This document shows, piece by piece, positions 42,708 to 51,342 of a stretch of DNA of 64,000 nucleotides (positions within the stretch are counted from its first letter, which is position 1; each line of letters starts with the position of its first letter). Below the pieces are notes generated by a model. That model was not told where the DNA came from, searched no databases, and worked only from the letters and a program-made list of their open reading frames with translations. The stretch comes from Scleromatobacter sp039920745. Lineage in GTDB: Bacteria; Pseudomonadota; Gammaproteobacteria; Burkholderiales; Burkholderiaceae_C. Both the position numbers and the translations under genes were made by a program. The stretch lies in the NCBI GenBank assembly GCA_039920745.1, contig JBDSDD010000087.1, forward strand, positions 1 through 64,000, read 5' to 3'.

Positions 42708-45491
42708 ATGAAGACGAAACTTACGCCCATTGCCGCAGCTGCCGCGGTCGCGATCGCCGGAGCGATGGCCGTTCCGGCATTTGCACAGACCGCTGTTGCA
42801 CCGTCCGCCGCCGCCTCCGCTGCAGCCAAGGACGATGTCCAACGCGTGGAAGTGACCGGCATCCGGGCTTCGCTGCAGACGTCCATCAATCAGAAGCGCA
42901 CTGCCGATTCGCACGTCGAGGTGATCACGGCTGAAGACATCGGCAAGCTGCCGGACAAGAACGTGGCCGATTCGCTCGCGCACGTTCCGGGCGTGACGAT
43001 CAGCTCGTCCAGCGGCACCGAAGGCGGCTTCGACGAAAGCGACCGCATCTCGATGCGCGGCACCTCGCCGTCGCTGACGCAGACCCTGGTCAACGGCCAC
43101 AACATCGCCAGCGGCGACTGGTTCGTGCTCGGCCAGACCGGCACGGTCGGCCGCAGCGTGTCCTACACCTTGCTGCCGTCCGAAATCGTCAGCAGCGTCG
43201 TGGTGCACAAGAGCGCCGAAGCCAGCCTGGTCGAAGGCGGCGTGGCGGGCGCGGTGGACATCATCAGCCGCAAGCCGCTCGAGTTCAAGAAGCCGTTCTC
43301 GGCTGCCGTCACCGCCGGCGTCGTCTATGCCGACCTGCCCGGCAAGACCGACCCGCAGCTGAGCGCGATGGCCAACTGGAAGAACGACTCGGGCACGTTC
43401 GGCGTGCTGCTGCAAGGTTTCTCGGAGACACGCCACCTGCGTCGCGACGGCGTCGAAGTGCTCGGCTTCGACACCATCCAGGCCACTGACCCCTCCGCCA
43501 TGGCGGGCAAACCCGGCCTGGTCGCCGGCGTCAAGTACCCCGATCTGATCGGCGAGGCCTTGTTCCTGCAGGAACGCAAGCGCACCGGCGGCCTGATCGA
43601 CGTGGAATGGAAGCCGACGGCCGGCGTCGACCTGAACCTGAACGGGTTCCTGTCGAACCTGACCGCGACCAACATCAACCGCAACTTCCTGTTCTACGGC
43701 CGCACGCTGGGCGGCGCGGAGGTGCCGACCGCGTACACCGTCGACAACGGGTATCTGACCTCTGCCACGTACAACAACGCGAACGGCCTGCGCGCCGGCA
43801 TCTACGACCAGATCGCGCGTCCGGGCGCAGAAGCGCATTCGCAGTACCTGAGCCTCGACGGCGCGTTCCAGGTGAGCGACAAGTTCAAGCTCAACAGCCA
43901 GATCGGCACGTCGACCGGCTACGGCAAGTCGCCGAGCCAGGACATCATCGAGACGGTGGTCGGTGCCACGACCGCGAGCTTCAACCTCAACGGGCCGCAC
44001 AGCGCGGCGGGCTGGTCCTCGAACGCCGACGCCGCTCACCAGGGCACCATCGGCCTGGACAGGAAGTCCAACACCGACTCGGGTGACGGCTGGATCTTCG
44101 GCGACCAGAACATCAAGGTCAACGACGGCGAGAAGTGGGCACAGCTGGACGGCAAGTACGACCTCGAGGCTGGCCCGCTGGTCGACCTGAAGTTCGGCGT
44201 GCGCGACGCGCAACACAAGCGTTCGTCGTGGGGCGTGATCGGCCAGGGTCCCAAGGGCCCGGTCCAGTGGAGCAGCCCGGACTACAACACCCTTTGCAAC
44301 AGTGGTGGCCCGACCGATTTCCGCTGCATCCCGACGTCCACGACCAACTACCCGAGCCCCTTCGGCAAGGGCCTGAACGCCACCCTCCCGGCGAACCCCT
44401 GGACGCTGACGCCCGCACAAATCGCGGCCTACAACGCGCAGTACGCCACGCGTGATCCGGTCAGCCGCGCCGACTACAGCGCGCAGTTCGGTCTGAAGGA
44501 AGACGCCACCGCCGCCTACATCCAGGGCGACCTGGAAGGCGAGAAGTGGTCTGGCAACTTCGGCCTGCGCGCGGTGCGCACCACGGAAAACATCCAGAAC
44601 TACGAGCAGCACAGTGCCGCGCAAGCGGGTGACATCACCACGTCGGCCTTCGGCAACTTCGCCTTGAAGACGACGGATCACACGTACAACGACCTGCTGC
44701 CCAGCCTGAACCTGAAGTACAACCTGGCCAAGGACATGATCGGCCGCTTCGCGGTGTCGCGCACCATGAGCCGCGCTGACTACTCGCAGCTGGCAGGTGC
44801 CGTGTCGTACGGCGGTGTGGACGACGTCAACCTGGTCGGCAGCGGCACTGGTGGCAACCCCGACCTGAAGCCGGTCACGTCGAACAACGCCGACCTCAGC
44901 TTCGAGTGGTACTTCGCGCCCCGCGCCCTGTTCTCGGCCAGCTTGTTCTACATGGACGTGACCAGCTACATCGGTCTGGCGTCGGTGCACAAGACGGTCA
45001 ACTACATCGACAACGCTAACCCGGCCGGCGTCCCGGTGGACTTCGACCTGAGCGTTCCGGTCAACACCTCCGCCAAGGTCCACGGTCTCGAACTGGCCTA
45101 CGAGCAGCCGCTGTGGGGCAACTTCGGCCTGACGACGAACTGGTCGTGGACCAGCGCCAGCACGGCCAATGGCGACCCGATGCTGGGCACGTCCAAGAGC
45201 ACCTACAACCTGGGTGGCTACTTCGAGAACGACTACCTGAACGCCCGCCTGAGCTGGACCCATCGTTCGGCGTTCTACAGCGGCCTGGATCGCAACAGCG
45301 CGTACTTCCAGGACGCTTCCGGCGACCTGACGGCCTCGCTGGGCTGGACGATCAGCAAGTACTTCAACGTCACGCTGGACGGCCGCAACCTGAACAAGCC
45401 GAAGCTGCGTTACTACACGGAGGCTGGCCAGCCGCGTGCGAGCTACGTGAACGGCTCCCAGTACTACGTGACGGCGCACTTCACGTACTGA
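42708..45491 (+). CDS. TonB-dependent outer-membrane receptor 1
   Basis: 927 residues from ATG 42708 with AGAGGAG ahead. A signal peptide ends near residue 27 (VPAFAQT). The TonB-box-like segment VEVTGIRAS is followed by the plug (ITAEDIGKLPDKNVADSLAH, RISMRGTSPSLTQTLVNG) and a beta barrel ending in the aromatic terminus YVTAHFTY. It belongs to the large-receptor group typical of Xanthomonas and Caulobacter, which import carbohydrates. Regulation by GntR is suggested by sites just upstream. A cupin-like gene follows. Likely ligand: chito-oligosaccharide. Confidence 0.94.
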   Translation: MKTKLTPIAAAAAVAIAGAMAVPAFAQTAVAPSAAASAAAKDDVQRVEVTGIRASLQTSINQKRTADSHVEVITAEDIGKLPDKNVADSLAHVPGVTISSSSGTEGGFDESDRISMRGTSPSLTQTLVNGHNIASGDWFVLGQTGTVGRSVSYTLLPSEIVSSVVVHKSAEASLVEGGVAGAVDIISRKPLEFKKPFSAAVTAGVVYADLPGKTDPQLSAMANWKNDSGTFGVLLQGFSETRHLRRDGVEVLGFDTIQATDPSAMAGKPGLVAGVKYPDLIGEALFLQERKRTGGLIDVEWKPTAGVDLNLNGFLSNLTATNINRNFLFYGRTLGGAEVPTAYTVDNGYLTSATYNNANGLRAGIYDQIARPGAEAHSQYLSLDGAFQVSDKFKLNSQIGTSTGYGKSPSQDIIETVVGATTASFNLNGPHSAAGWSSNADAAHQGTIGLDRKSNTDSGDGWIFGDQNIKVNDGEKWAQLDGKYDLEAGPLVDLKFGVRDAQHKRSSWGVIGQGPKGPVQWSSPDYNTLCNSGGPTDFRCIPTSTTNYPSPFGKGLNATLPANPWTLTPAQIAAYNAQYATRDPVSRADYSAQFGLKEDATAAYIQGDLEGEKWSGNFGLRAVRTTENIQNYEQHSAAQAGDITTSAFGNFALKTTDHTYNDLLPSLNLKYNLAKDMIGRFAVSRTMSRADYSQLAGAVSYGGVDDVNLVGSGTGGNPDLKPVTSNNADLSFEWYFAPRALFSASLFYMDVTSYIGLASVHKTVNYIDNANPAGVPVDFDLSVPVNTSAKVHGLELAYEQPLWGNFGLTTNWSWTSASTANGDPMLGTSKSTYNLGGYFENDYLNARLSWTHRSAFYSGLDRNSAYFQDASGDLTASLGWTISKYFNVTLDGRNLNKPKLRYYTEAGQPRASYVNGSQYYVTAHFTY

Positions 45492-45548
45492 TCCCCGCCG
45501 CCGTGCCTGCGCAGGTTCGCCTGCGCAAGCCCGCCGGACGATCACGAC

Positions 45549-45579
45549 AGGACGACCTTCGGGTCGTCCTTTTTGTTTG
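45549..45579 (+). terminator. intrinsic terminator after TonB receptor 1
   Basis: AGGACGACC, loop TTCG, GGTCGTCCT, then TTTTGTTTG: a perfect 9-bp stem with a stable UUCG tetraloop and a T-rich tail. It separates the receptor from the cupin-like gene, which therefore may have its own promoter or be expressed by readthrough. Confidence 0.9.
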
Positions 45580-45662
45580 TGCAGGCCCTTCTCCCGCGGC
45601 GCGCACGGCTATGCTGGCGTGTCCCGGAAGGCTTGTCCTTCGCTCCGCCCACCGCTTCACCG

Positions 45663-46685
45663 ATGACCGCGCCTCTTCCATCGTTGCCTGAATGGCACGG
45701 CGTCACCCGCGCCCAGTTCGAGGCCGAGATCGTGCCCCGCAACGCGCCCGCGATCCTGCGCGGTGTGGCCGCCGCCTGGCCTGCCGTGGCGCGCGCGCGG
45801 CAGTCGCCGCTGGCGATCGCGCAGTACCTGGCCGAGATGGACAACGGCACGCCTGTCGATGCCTTGATGCTGGCGCCCGAAGAGGAAGGGCGCATCTTCT
45901 ACGATGCCTCGATGGAGGGCTTCAACTACCTGCGAACGAAGCAGCCGCTGAGCCGGGTGCTCGAACAGGCCCTGCGCTATGCGCAATTTCCGCGCGCGCC
46001 GGCCGTCGCCGTGCAGAGCGCGCTGGTCGCTGTCTGCATCCCGGAGTTCAAGACGGACAACGTGCTGGCGTTGCTGGATGCCGGCATCGAGCCGCGCATC
46101 TGGATGGGAACGGCCATCATCACGCCGGCGCACTTCGACGAACAGCACAACATCGCGGTCTGCGTGGCCGGGCGGCGGCGGTTCACGCTGTTTGCGCCCG
46201 AGCAGGTCGCCAACCTCTACGTCGGCCCGCTTGATCACACGCCTGCCGGCATGCCGATGTCGCTGGTCGATTTCGCCAAGCCGGACTTCGACCGCTTTCC
46301 GCGTTTTCGCGAGGCCTGGGCCGCTGCACGGGTCGCCGAGCTCGCGCCGGGCGACGCCATCTACATGCCGCCGCTGTGGTGGCACCACGTGCACTCGCTG
46401 GAGCGATTCAACGTGTTGATGAACTGGTGGTGGCTCGCGCCTGCCGCCGGCCACGCGGCGATGCCGCACGGGCTCGACGCGCTGATGCACGCGGCGGCGA
46501 CCATGCGCTCGCTGCCGCCCGCGCAGCGCGCGGCCTGGCGACATCTTTTCGAGCACTATGCCTTCGACGTCGAGCGCGATGTCACCGGCCATATCCCGCC
46601 CGAACGCCAGGGGATGCTCGGCCCGATGAACGCGGAGCAGCACGCGCAGCTGCGCGCTTTGCTGGCGCAGCGGTTCTCGCGCTGA
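45663..46685 (+). CDS. cupin-like (JmjC/FIH-type) domain protein 1
   Basis: 340-residue cytoplasmic protein of the Cupin_8 type, related to iron- and 2-oxoglutarate-dependent hydroxylases. The HxD pair is in ITPAHFDEQHNIAVCVAG, followed by RRRFTLFAPEQVANLYVGPL, and the distal histidine is in MPPLWWHHVHS. It is the second member of a receptor-cupin module repeated immediately downstream. Its target is unknown; hydroxylation of a protein or a role in receptor regulation are guesses. The ATG at 45663 follows the receptor terminator by about 85 bases. Confidence 0.85.
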   Translation: MTAPLPSLPEWHGVTRAQFEAEIVPRNAPAILRGVAAAWPAVARARQSPLAIAQYLAEMDNGTPVDALMLAPEEEGRIFYDASMEGFNYLRTKQPLSRVLEQALRYAQFPRAPAVAVQSALVAVCIPEFKTDNVLALLDAGIEPRIWMGTAIITPAHFDEQHNIAVCVAGRRRFTLFAPEQVANLYVGPLDHTPAGMPMSLVDFAKPDFDRFPRFREAWAAARVAELAPGDAIYMPPLWWHHVHSLERFNVLMNWWWLAPAAGHAAMPHGLDALMHAAATMRSLPPAQRAAWRHLFEHYAFDVERDVTGHIPPERQGMLGPMNAEQHAQLRALLAQRFSR

Positions 46686-47025
46686 CGCAGGGCCAGTGAG
46701 CTGCCGCCTGAGGCGGCCGGGGTCATGCGTAGCACGGACGCTGTCTGGGCAGCGCCACAGACCCTTGCGCCGCCGGCCAACCCGAGCGCCGTGCGCAGCG
46801 CAGCGACAGGGCTTGGCGGTGCGCGGCAGTCCGGCGATTTGTCCCGGGCCTCGAGGCGCCGGGCTGACCAACCGATGAATCCTCCGCCCCGCGGCGCGTG
46901 ACGCCGTCAAAGCGCCGTGGCGGCCGTGTGGCGCACGCCGCGAATCAGTGAAAACCATCGAACCACTCACGTACCTGTTCCGTATGATTCATTAAATCAA
47001 CTCATTTGACTTGAGGGAATCAGGA
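46686..47025. other. 340-base intergenic stretch upstream of TonB receptor 2
   Basis: A small GCCGCC-TGA-GGCGGC hairpin (46703-46717) follows the cupin stop. A -10 hexamer TATGAT (46983-46988) lies near the receptor, but I see no good -35 at 17 bases. The A/T-rich element at 46992-47012 directly follows. No gene is evident in the stretch. Confidence 0.45.
46992..47012 (+). promoter_or_regulatory. putative ROK-repressor operator, receptor 2
   Basis: An A/T-rich patch, TTAAATCAACTCATTTGACT, in otherwise GC-rich sequence, just after a TATGAT -10 hexamer. It shares AAATCAA and a following TTTGA with elements at the ROK gene (52596-52618) and at operon B (53031-53052). Placement at the start of transcription suits repression. 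Confidence 0.45.
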
Positions 47026-49788
47026 ATGAAACTACAACGACACCCGGTCGCCGCTGCCGCGGCCCTGGCCCTGCTCGGCGTGATCGCCCCGGCGCAGGTT
47101 TTCGCGCAGGCGGCCGCCGCGCCCGTGACGCCGGCGTCGGCCGCACCCGTCACCACGCCGGAGGTGCAGAAGGTCGAAGTGACCGGCCTTCGCGCCTCGC
47201 TCGAGGCCTCGCTGGCCAAGAAGCGCAGCGCCAACTCGGTGGTCGAAGTGGTCACCGCCGACGACATCGGCAAGCTGCCGGACAAGAACGTCGCGGACGC
47301 GCTGCAGCGCGTGCCGGGCGTCAACATCGCGTCGTCCGCCGGCGGGGAAGGCGGCTTCTCAGAGAACGACCGCGTGTCGATCCGTGGCACGTCGCCGTCG
47401 CTGACGCAGACGCTGGTCAACGGCCACATGATCTCGTCGGGCGACTGGTTCGTCCTCGACCAGGAAGGCGGCTCGCTGGGCCGCAGCGTCAGCTACGCGC
47501 TGATGCCGTCGGAGATCCTGGCCAGCGCCGTCGTCCACAAGAGCGCGACGGCCGACCTGGTCGAAGGCGGCGTGGCCGGCGCGGTCGACCTGATCACGCG
47601 GCGTCCACTGGACTTTCACAAGCAACTGACGGTCGAAGGCACCGCGCAGGCGATCTACAGCGACCTCGCCGCCAAGACCGACCCGCAGGGGAACGCCCTG
47701 GTGGCGTGGAAGAACGAAGCGTCGACCTTCGGCGTGCTGATGCAGGTGTTCAGCGAGATCCGCCACGAGCGACGTGACGGCCAGGAGATCTTCGGCTACG
47801 GCGCGATCGACCCGACCTGGGCCGCGGCCGTGCAGCATCCGGACCTGGCCAACGTCAACGCGCCCTACGGCATCAACTCGGCCTTGTTCGAACAGACGCG
47901 CAAGCGCAGCGGCGGCCTGGTGGACGTGCAGTTCAAGCCCACCAGCACGCTCACGCTCGACGTCAACGGCTTCTACTCCAACCTGAGCGCGTCGAACTAC
48001 AACCGCAGCTTCTACAACCAGCCGATGAACAACCTCAGCGTGGGCATCGTGCCCAGCAGCTACAAGGTGGTCAACGGCACGCTGGTGCAGGCGACGTTCG
48101 ACAAATCCAGCTACCCGGTGCCCAGCGCCACGGTGGATCCGAACCTGTACGCGGAAGCCCCTGCCACGGTCGACCAGATCTTCCGTCCGGGCGCGAGCGC
48201 CAGCAGCAGCTACCTCGACCTGAGCGGCGAGTGGCGCGTGAGCGACATGCTCAAGGTCAACGGCCTGTTCGGCACGACCAAGGGCGACGGCAAGACGCCG
48301 CGCGACATCGGCTACGAAGCCAACTTCCTCAACTCGGGGATGAGCTACCAGCTCAACCCGGGCGGCGTCGCGGTGGTGACGTTTCCGGGCGGCGACACCT
48401 CGCACTTCACGCCGGCCAACGTGACCACGGGCGCCGCCTGGGGCTCGAAGGTGCAGACGCAGGACACGGAGCGCTACGGCCAGCTCGACGCCGAACTCGC
48501 GATCGACAAGGGCGCGCTGGAGTCGCTGAAGTTCGGCGCCCGCTTCGCCAACCACGAGCGCAGCGTGTCGCTGCCGCAGGCCTCGGGCTGCACGGTGTGC
48601 GACGGCACCACCAACTCGCCGCTTCCCACCTGGTCCGGCCTGACCTACCCCACCAACTTCGGCAAGGGCCTGGGCAGCGGCGTGCTCGCCAACGTCTGGC
48701 AGCTGAGCCGCAACGACGTCGTGACCTGGGCCGACCAGTACGACCCGCTGCAGCCCAGCGACGTCAGCGAGGTCTGGTCCGCCGAGATGAACCTCAAGGA
48801 GCGCGACAGCGCCGCCTACGCGATGGCCAACCTGCAGGGCACGTCGTGGCGCGGCAACGTGGGCGTGCGCCTGGTGCGCACGCAGGAGGCATCGACGTCC
48901 AACCTGCCGTCCGACCTCTACCCCGACCGCACGCCGCTGGGCGCCAGCAACGCCAATGGCACCTACGTGCCGGTGACCACCAACCACACCTTCACCAACG
49001 TGCTGCCGAGCGCCAACCTGCGCTTCGACATCAGCAAGGACCTGGTGGCGCGGGCCTCGATGGCGCGCGTGATGTCGCGCGCCGACTACGGCGCCCTGGT
49101 GAGCGCGGTCAACCTCGACGACAACCTGCACACCGGCAGCGGCGGCAACCCCGACCTGAAGCCGATCCTGTCCACCAACAGCGACCTGTCGCTCGAGTGG
49201 TACTACGCGCCCAAGGCCTTGGTGTCGGTCGGACTGTTCTACATGGACATGTCGTCCTACGTCGCTTACGGCAACATCAAGCGCGACTACATCGACCGCA
49301 GCCACAGCCTGCCCGGCCAGACGCCGCTGACGGCCACCTACACGCTGTCCGTGCCGACCAACGTCGGCGCCACCAACCGCGGCGTCGAACTGGGCTGGCA
49401 GCAGACCTTCGGCGTCGTCGGCGGCCAGGTGAACTACACCTACACCGATGGCAAGGTCTCGGACGGCACCGAGATGGTGGGCAACTCCAAGAACACCTAC
49501 AACGCCGTGGCCTTCTACGACGACGACCGGTTCAACGCGCGCCTGGCCTACACCTACCGCTCGTCGTTCCTGGCGGGGCTGAACAACGCCTCGATCCAGC
49601 ACATGGACAACGCGGGCGACCTCGCGATGTCGCTCGGCTGGAAGCTCAACGAGCACCTGTCCTTCACCTTCGATGCGTTGAACCTCAACAACCCGAAGCT
49701 GAAGTATTACGGCGCGGACCGCAGCCAGCCGCTGAGCACGTATTCGAACGGACGCCAGTTCTATCTGGGCGTGCGGATGTCGCTCTGA
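47026..49788 (+). CDS. TonB-dependent outer-membrane receptor 2
   Basis: 920 residues from ATG 47026. Signal peptide to about residue 28 (QVFAQA), TonB-box-like VEVTGLRASLEASL, plug with VTADDIGKLPDKNVADALQR and RVSIRGTSPSLTQTLVNGHM, and a barrel ending FYLGVRMSL. It resembles receptor 1 along its whole length (same GDWFVL, SVSY, LLPSE/LMPSE, VVHKS and DLVEGGVAGAVD blocks), so the two arose by duplication. A TTG five codons upstream is possible but ATG fits the signal peptide. The ROK-type element lies in front. Confidence 0.94.
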   Translation: MKLQRHPVAAAAALALLGVIAPAQVFAQAAAAPVTPASAAPVTTPEVQKVEVTGLRASLEASLAKKRSANSVVEVVTADDIGKLPDKNVADALQRVPGVNIASSAGGEGGFSENDRVSIRGTSPSLTQTLVNGHMISSGDWFVLDQEGGSLGRSVSYALMPSEILASAVVHKSATADLVEGGVAGAVDLITRRPLDFHKQLTVEGTAQAIYSDLAAKTDPQGNALVAWKNEASTFGVLMQVFSEIRHERRDGQEIFGYGAIDPTWAAAVQHPDLANVNAPYGINSALFEQTRKRSGGLVDVQFKPTSTLTLDVNGFYSNLSASNYNRSFYNQPMNNLSVGIVPSSYKVVNGTLVQATFDKSSYPVPSATVDPNLYAEAPATVDQIFRPGASASSSYLDLSGEWRVSDMLKVNGLFGTTKGDGKTPRDIGYEANFLNSGMSYQLNPGGVAVVTFPGGDTSHFTPANVTTGAAWGSKVQTQDTERYGQLDAELAIDKGALESLKFGARFANHERSVSLPQASGCTVCDGTTNSPLPTWSGLTYPTNFGKGLGSGVLANVWQLSRNDVVTWADQYDPLQPSDVSEVWSAEMNLKERDSAAYAMANLQGTSWRGNVGVRLVRTQEASTSNLPSDLYPDRTPLGASNANGTYVPVTTNHTFTNVLPSANLRFDISKDLVARASMARVMSRADYGALVSAVNLDDNLHTGSGGNPDLKPILSTNSDLSLEWYYAPKALVSVGLFYMDMSSYVAYGNIKRDYIDRSHSLPGQTPLTATYTLSVPTNVGATNRGVELGWQQTFGVVGGQVNYTYTDGKVSDGTEMVGNSKNTYNAVAFYDDDRFNARLAYTYRSSFLAGLNNASIQHMDNAGDLAMSLGWKLNEHLSFTFDALNLNNPKLKYYGADRSQPLSTYSNGRQFYLGVRMSL

Positions 49789-49856
49789 GCGCAGGCCGGA
49801 CGACCCTGACGATCCGACACCTCGAGCCGGCGAGCTCGCGCAAAGCCGGCGTTTTG

Positions 49857-49888
49857 TCGGATTCGGCACGCACCCGCGCCGAATCCGA
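49857..49888. repeat. inverted repeat between receptor 2 and cupin 2
   Basis: TCGGATTCGGC and GCCGAATCCGA form perfect 11-base arms around a 10-base loop. Upstream, at 49826-49850, GCCGGC arms followed by GTTTTG look like a weak terminator of the receptor gene. The repeat ends 54 bases before the cupin start and could shape its leader. Confidence 0.55.
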
Positions 49889-49942
49889 TGAATCCGCCGG
49901 CCCAGGTTTCCTAGAATCGACCCTCAACATCGAGGGGACAGC

Positions 49943-50962
49943 ATGAACGGGGAGCCGCGGCCCATTGCGCGCCTGCGCAACGTCGACAGGGAAACCTTCC
50001 ACCAGGAGGTCGTGCCCCGGGGCGAACCGGTCGTCCTCGAGGGGCTGGTGCACGCGTGGCCGGCCGTGCAGTCGTCTGCCGCGTCACCGGAAGCAGCATG
50101 CGCGTACCTCGCCGGGCTTGACTCGGGCGTCGAAGCCGATGCGGTGCTGGTGCCTGCCGGACTCGCTGGCCGCATGTTCTACGAGCCCGACCTCAGCGCA
50201 TTCAACTTCGCGCGGCGCAGCCTGAGCGTCTCGGCGGTCCTGCAGCAACTGGCGCGCTACTCGCACTTCGATTCACCGCCTTCGGTCGCGCTTCAATGCG
50301 CGCACATCGCCGAGTGCCTGCCGACGTTCGAGGCGGCCAACCCGATGCCGCTGATGGATGCGACAGTGCATCCGCGACTGTGGCTCGGCAATGCATTCCT
50401 GACGCCGGCCCACATCGACGAGCTCGACAACCTCGCCTGCGTCGTCGCCGGCCATCGCCGCTTCACGCTGTTTCCGCCCGAGCAGGTACGAAACCTCTAC
50501 ATCGGCCCGCTCGACTTCACGCCGGCGGGGGCACCCATCAGCATGGTGTCGCTGAAGTCGCCCGACTACGAGCGCTTCCCGCGCTTTCGCGAGGCGTTGG
50601 CGGCGGCCGTGACGGCGGATCTCGGGCCCGGCGACGCGCTGTTCATCCCTGCGGTCTGGTGGCACCACGTGGAGTCCTTCGACGTGGTCAATGTGCTGGT
50701 CAACTACTGGTGGCAACAGGCCTCGGCCGGGGGAGGCGAGCGGGTCGCGCCAACCAAGGCGCTGCTGCACGCGTTGCTGAGCATCCGGCATCTGCCAGCG
50801 GCGCACCGCAAAGGCTGGGCGGAGGTCTTCTCCCACTTCGTGTTCGACGCGGCCGCCGCGAGCCACCTGCCGGAGCAGCGCCAGGGCGTCCTGGGGCAAC
50901 TGCCGCCCGAGCGGGTCGAGGCCTTGTTGAAGGGGTTCGCGCCGAAGGCCGCGGCAGACTGA
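49943..50962 (+). CDS. cupin-like (JmjC/FIH-type) domain protein 2
   Basis: 339 residues, paralogue of the protein at 45663. HxD is in LTPAHIDELDNLACVVAGHRRF and the distal histidine in IPAVWWHHVESFDVVNVLVN; PPEQVRNLYIGPLDFTPAGA matches the first copy almost word for word. The iron ligands are therefore intact in both. The first copy has HFDEQH where this one has HIDELD. GAGGGGACAGC precedes the ATG. It closes the second receptor-cupin module and is followed by the candidate small RNA. Confidence 0.85.
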   Translation: MNGEPRPIARLRNVDRETFHQEVVPRGEPVVLEGLVHAWPAVQSSAASPEAACAYLAGLDSGVEADAVLVPAGLAGRMFYEPDLSAFNFARRSLSVSAVLQQLARYSHFDSPPSVALQCAHIAECLPTFEAANPMPLMDATVHPRLWLGNAFLTPAHIDELDNLACVVAGHRRFTLFPPEQVRNLYIGPLDFTPAGAPISMVSLKSPDYERFPRFREALAAAVTADLGPGDALFIPAVWWHHVESFDVVNVLVNYWWQQASAGGGERVAPTKALLHALLSIRHLPAAHRKGWAEVFSHFVFDAAAASHLPEQRQGVLGQLPPERVEALLKGFAPKAAAD

Positions 50963-51054
50963 CCGGCCCAAGCGACTCGACGTCCGCTTGGAGACCAAAT
51001 GAAGACCACGCTTGACCCAAAAAACGGGTTAGCACCGAGAACCAACGCAACAAC

Positions 51055-51072
51055 TGGTAGTACATTGGTGCC
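51055..51072 (+). promoter_or_regulatory. putative GntR operator, site D, at the small RNA
   Basis: TGGTAGTACATTGGTGCC: two TGGT elements with an 11-base period and an AGTAC core. By analogy with site A, where the core contains the -10 hexamer, TACATT (51061-51066) would be the -10 and transcription would start near 51073, exactly where the folded RNA begins. No good -35 is seen, so an activator may be needed. Confidence 0.5.
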
Positions 51073-51227
51073 ATGTTGCGCGGAGAGCGGGTTGAAAGTC
51101 CTGAGGGCCTGCTCGCGACATCTGGAACGATGGCGGACGAGTGGGTCCGCCCGCCCGAAGTCGATAGCGGGCGCCGTTCCAGTCCGGTGGGTGGAGGTGA
51201 GTCGCCAGGCGGCTCACCTCTTTTTTT
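51073..51227 (+). ncRNA. candidate structured small RNA with intrinsic terminator
   Basis: About 155 nt with layered perfect pairing and no credible reading frame. Stem 1: ATGTTGCG (51073-51080) with CGCGACAT (51114-51121), one G-U pair, enclosing AGCGGG/CCTGCT. Immediately next, stem 2: CTGGAACG (51122-51129) with CGTTCCAG (51175-51182), 8 perfect pairs closing a three-way junction. Its arms are GGCGGAC/GTCCGCC (51132-51138 with 51145-51151) and CGCCCG/CGGGCG (51152-51157 with 51168-51173). A 12-bp terminator with seven T residues follows. The downstream gene is on the other strand, so this is not an mRNA leader. Site D precedes it, so it probably belongs to the amino-sugar regulon. It does not look like 6S, SRP, RNase P or tmRNA. 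Confidence 0.7.
51194..51227 (+). terminator. intrinsic terminator of the small RNA
   Basis: GAGGTGAG (51194-51201) pairs with CTCACCTC (51213-51220), extended inward by a T-G and three GC pairs to 12 bp, and is followed by seven T residues (51221-51227). No rightward gene lies between the cupin stop at 50962 and this site, so it must end a non-coding transcript or a very long 3' end. Confidence 0.92.
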
Positions 51228-51247
51228 GCTCGCTCCGCTGCGTTGAC

Positions 51248-51284
51248 AAAAAAAAGCCGGCCGACACCCCGAAGCGTCGACCGG
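51248..51284 (-). terminator. intrinsic terminator of the ROK regulator gene
   Basis: Read leftward, CCGGTCGAC (51284-51276) pairs with GTCGGCCGG (51265-51257), one G-U, followed by C and eight T residues. It lies 59 bases past the ROK stop and back-to-back with the small-RNA terminator. Confidence 0.88.
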
Positions 51285-51342
51285 TTCGCAATGCCCAATG
51301 GATATTGGACCAGCCCGAAATCGTCATCTGAAAACAGTGGCT

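Noticed and set aside
50999..51331. A 110-codon rightward frame across the small-RNA region
   Set aside because: It lacks a ribosome-binding site, its sequence is not protein-like, and it runs through two back-to-back intrinsic terminators and the perfect stems.
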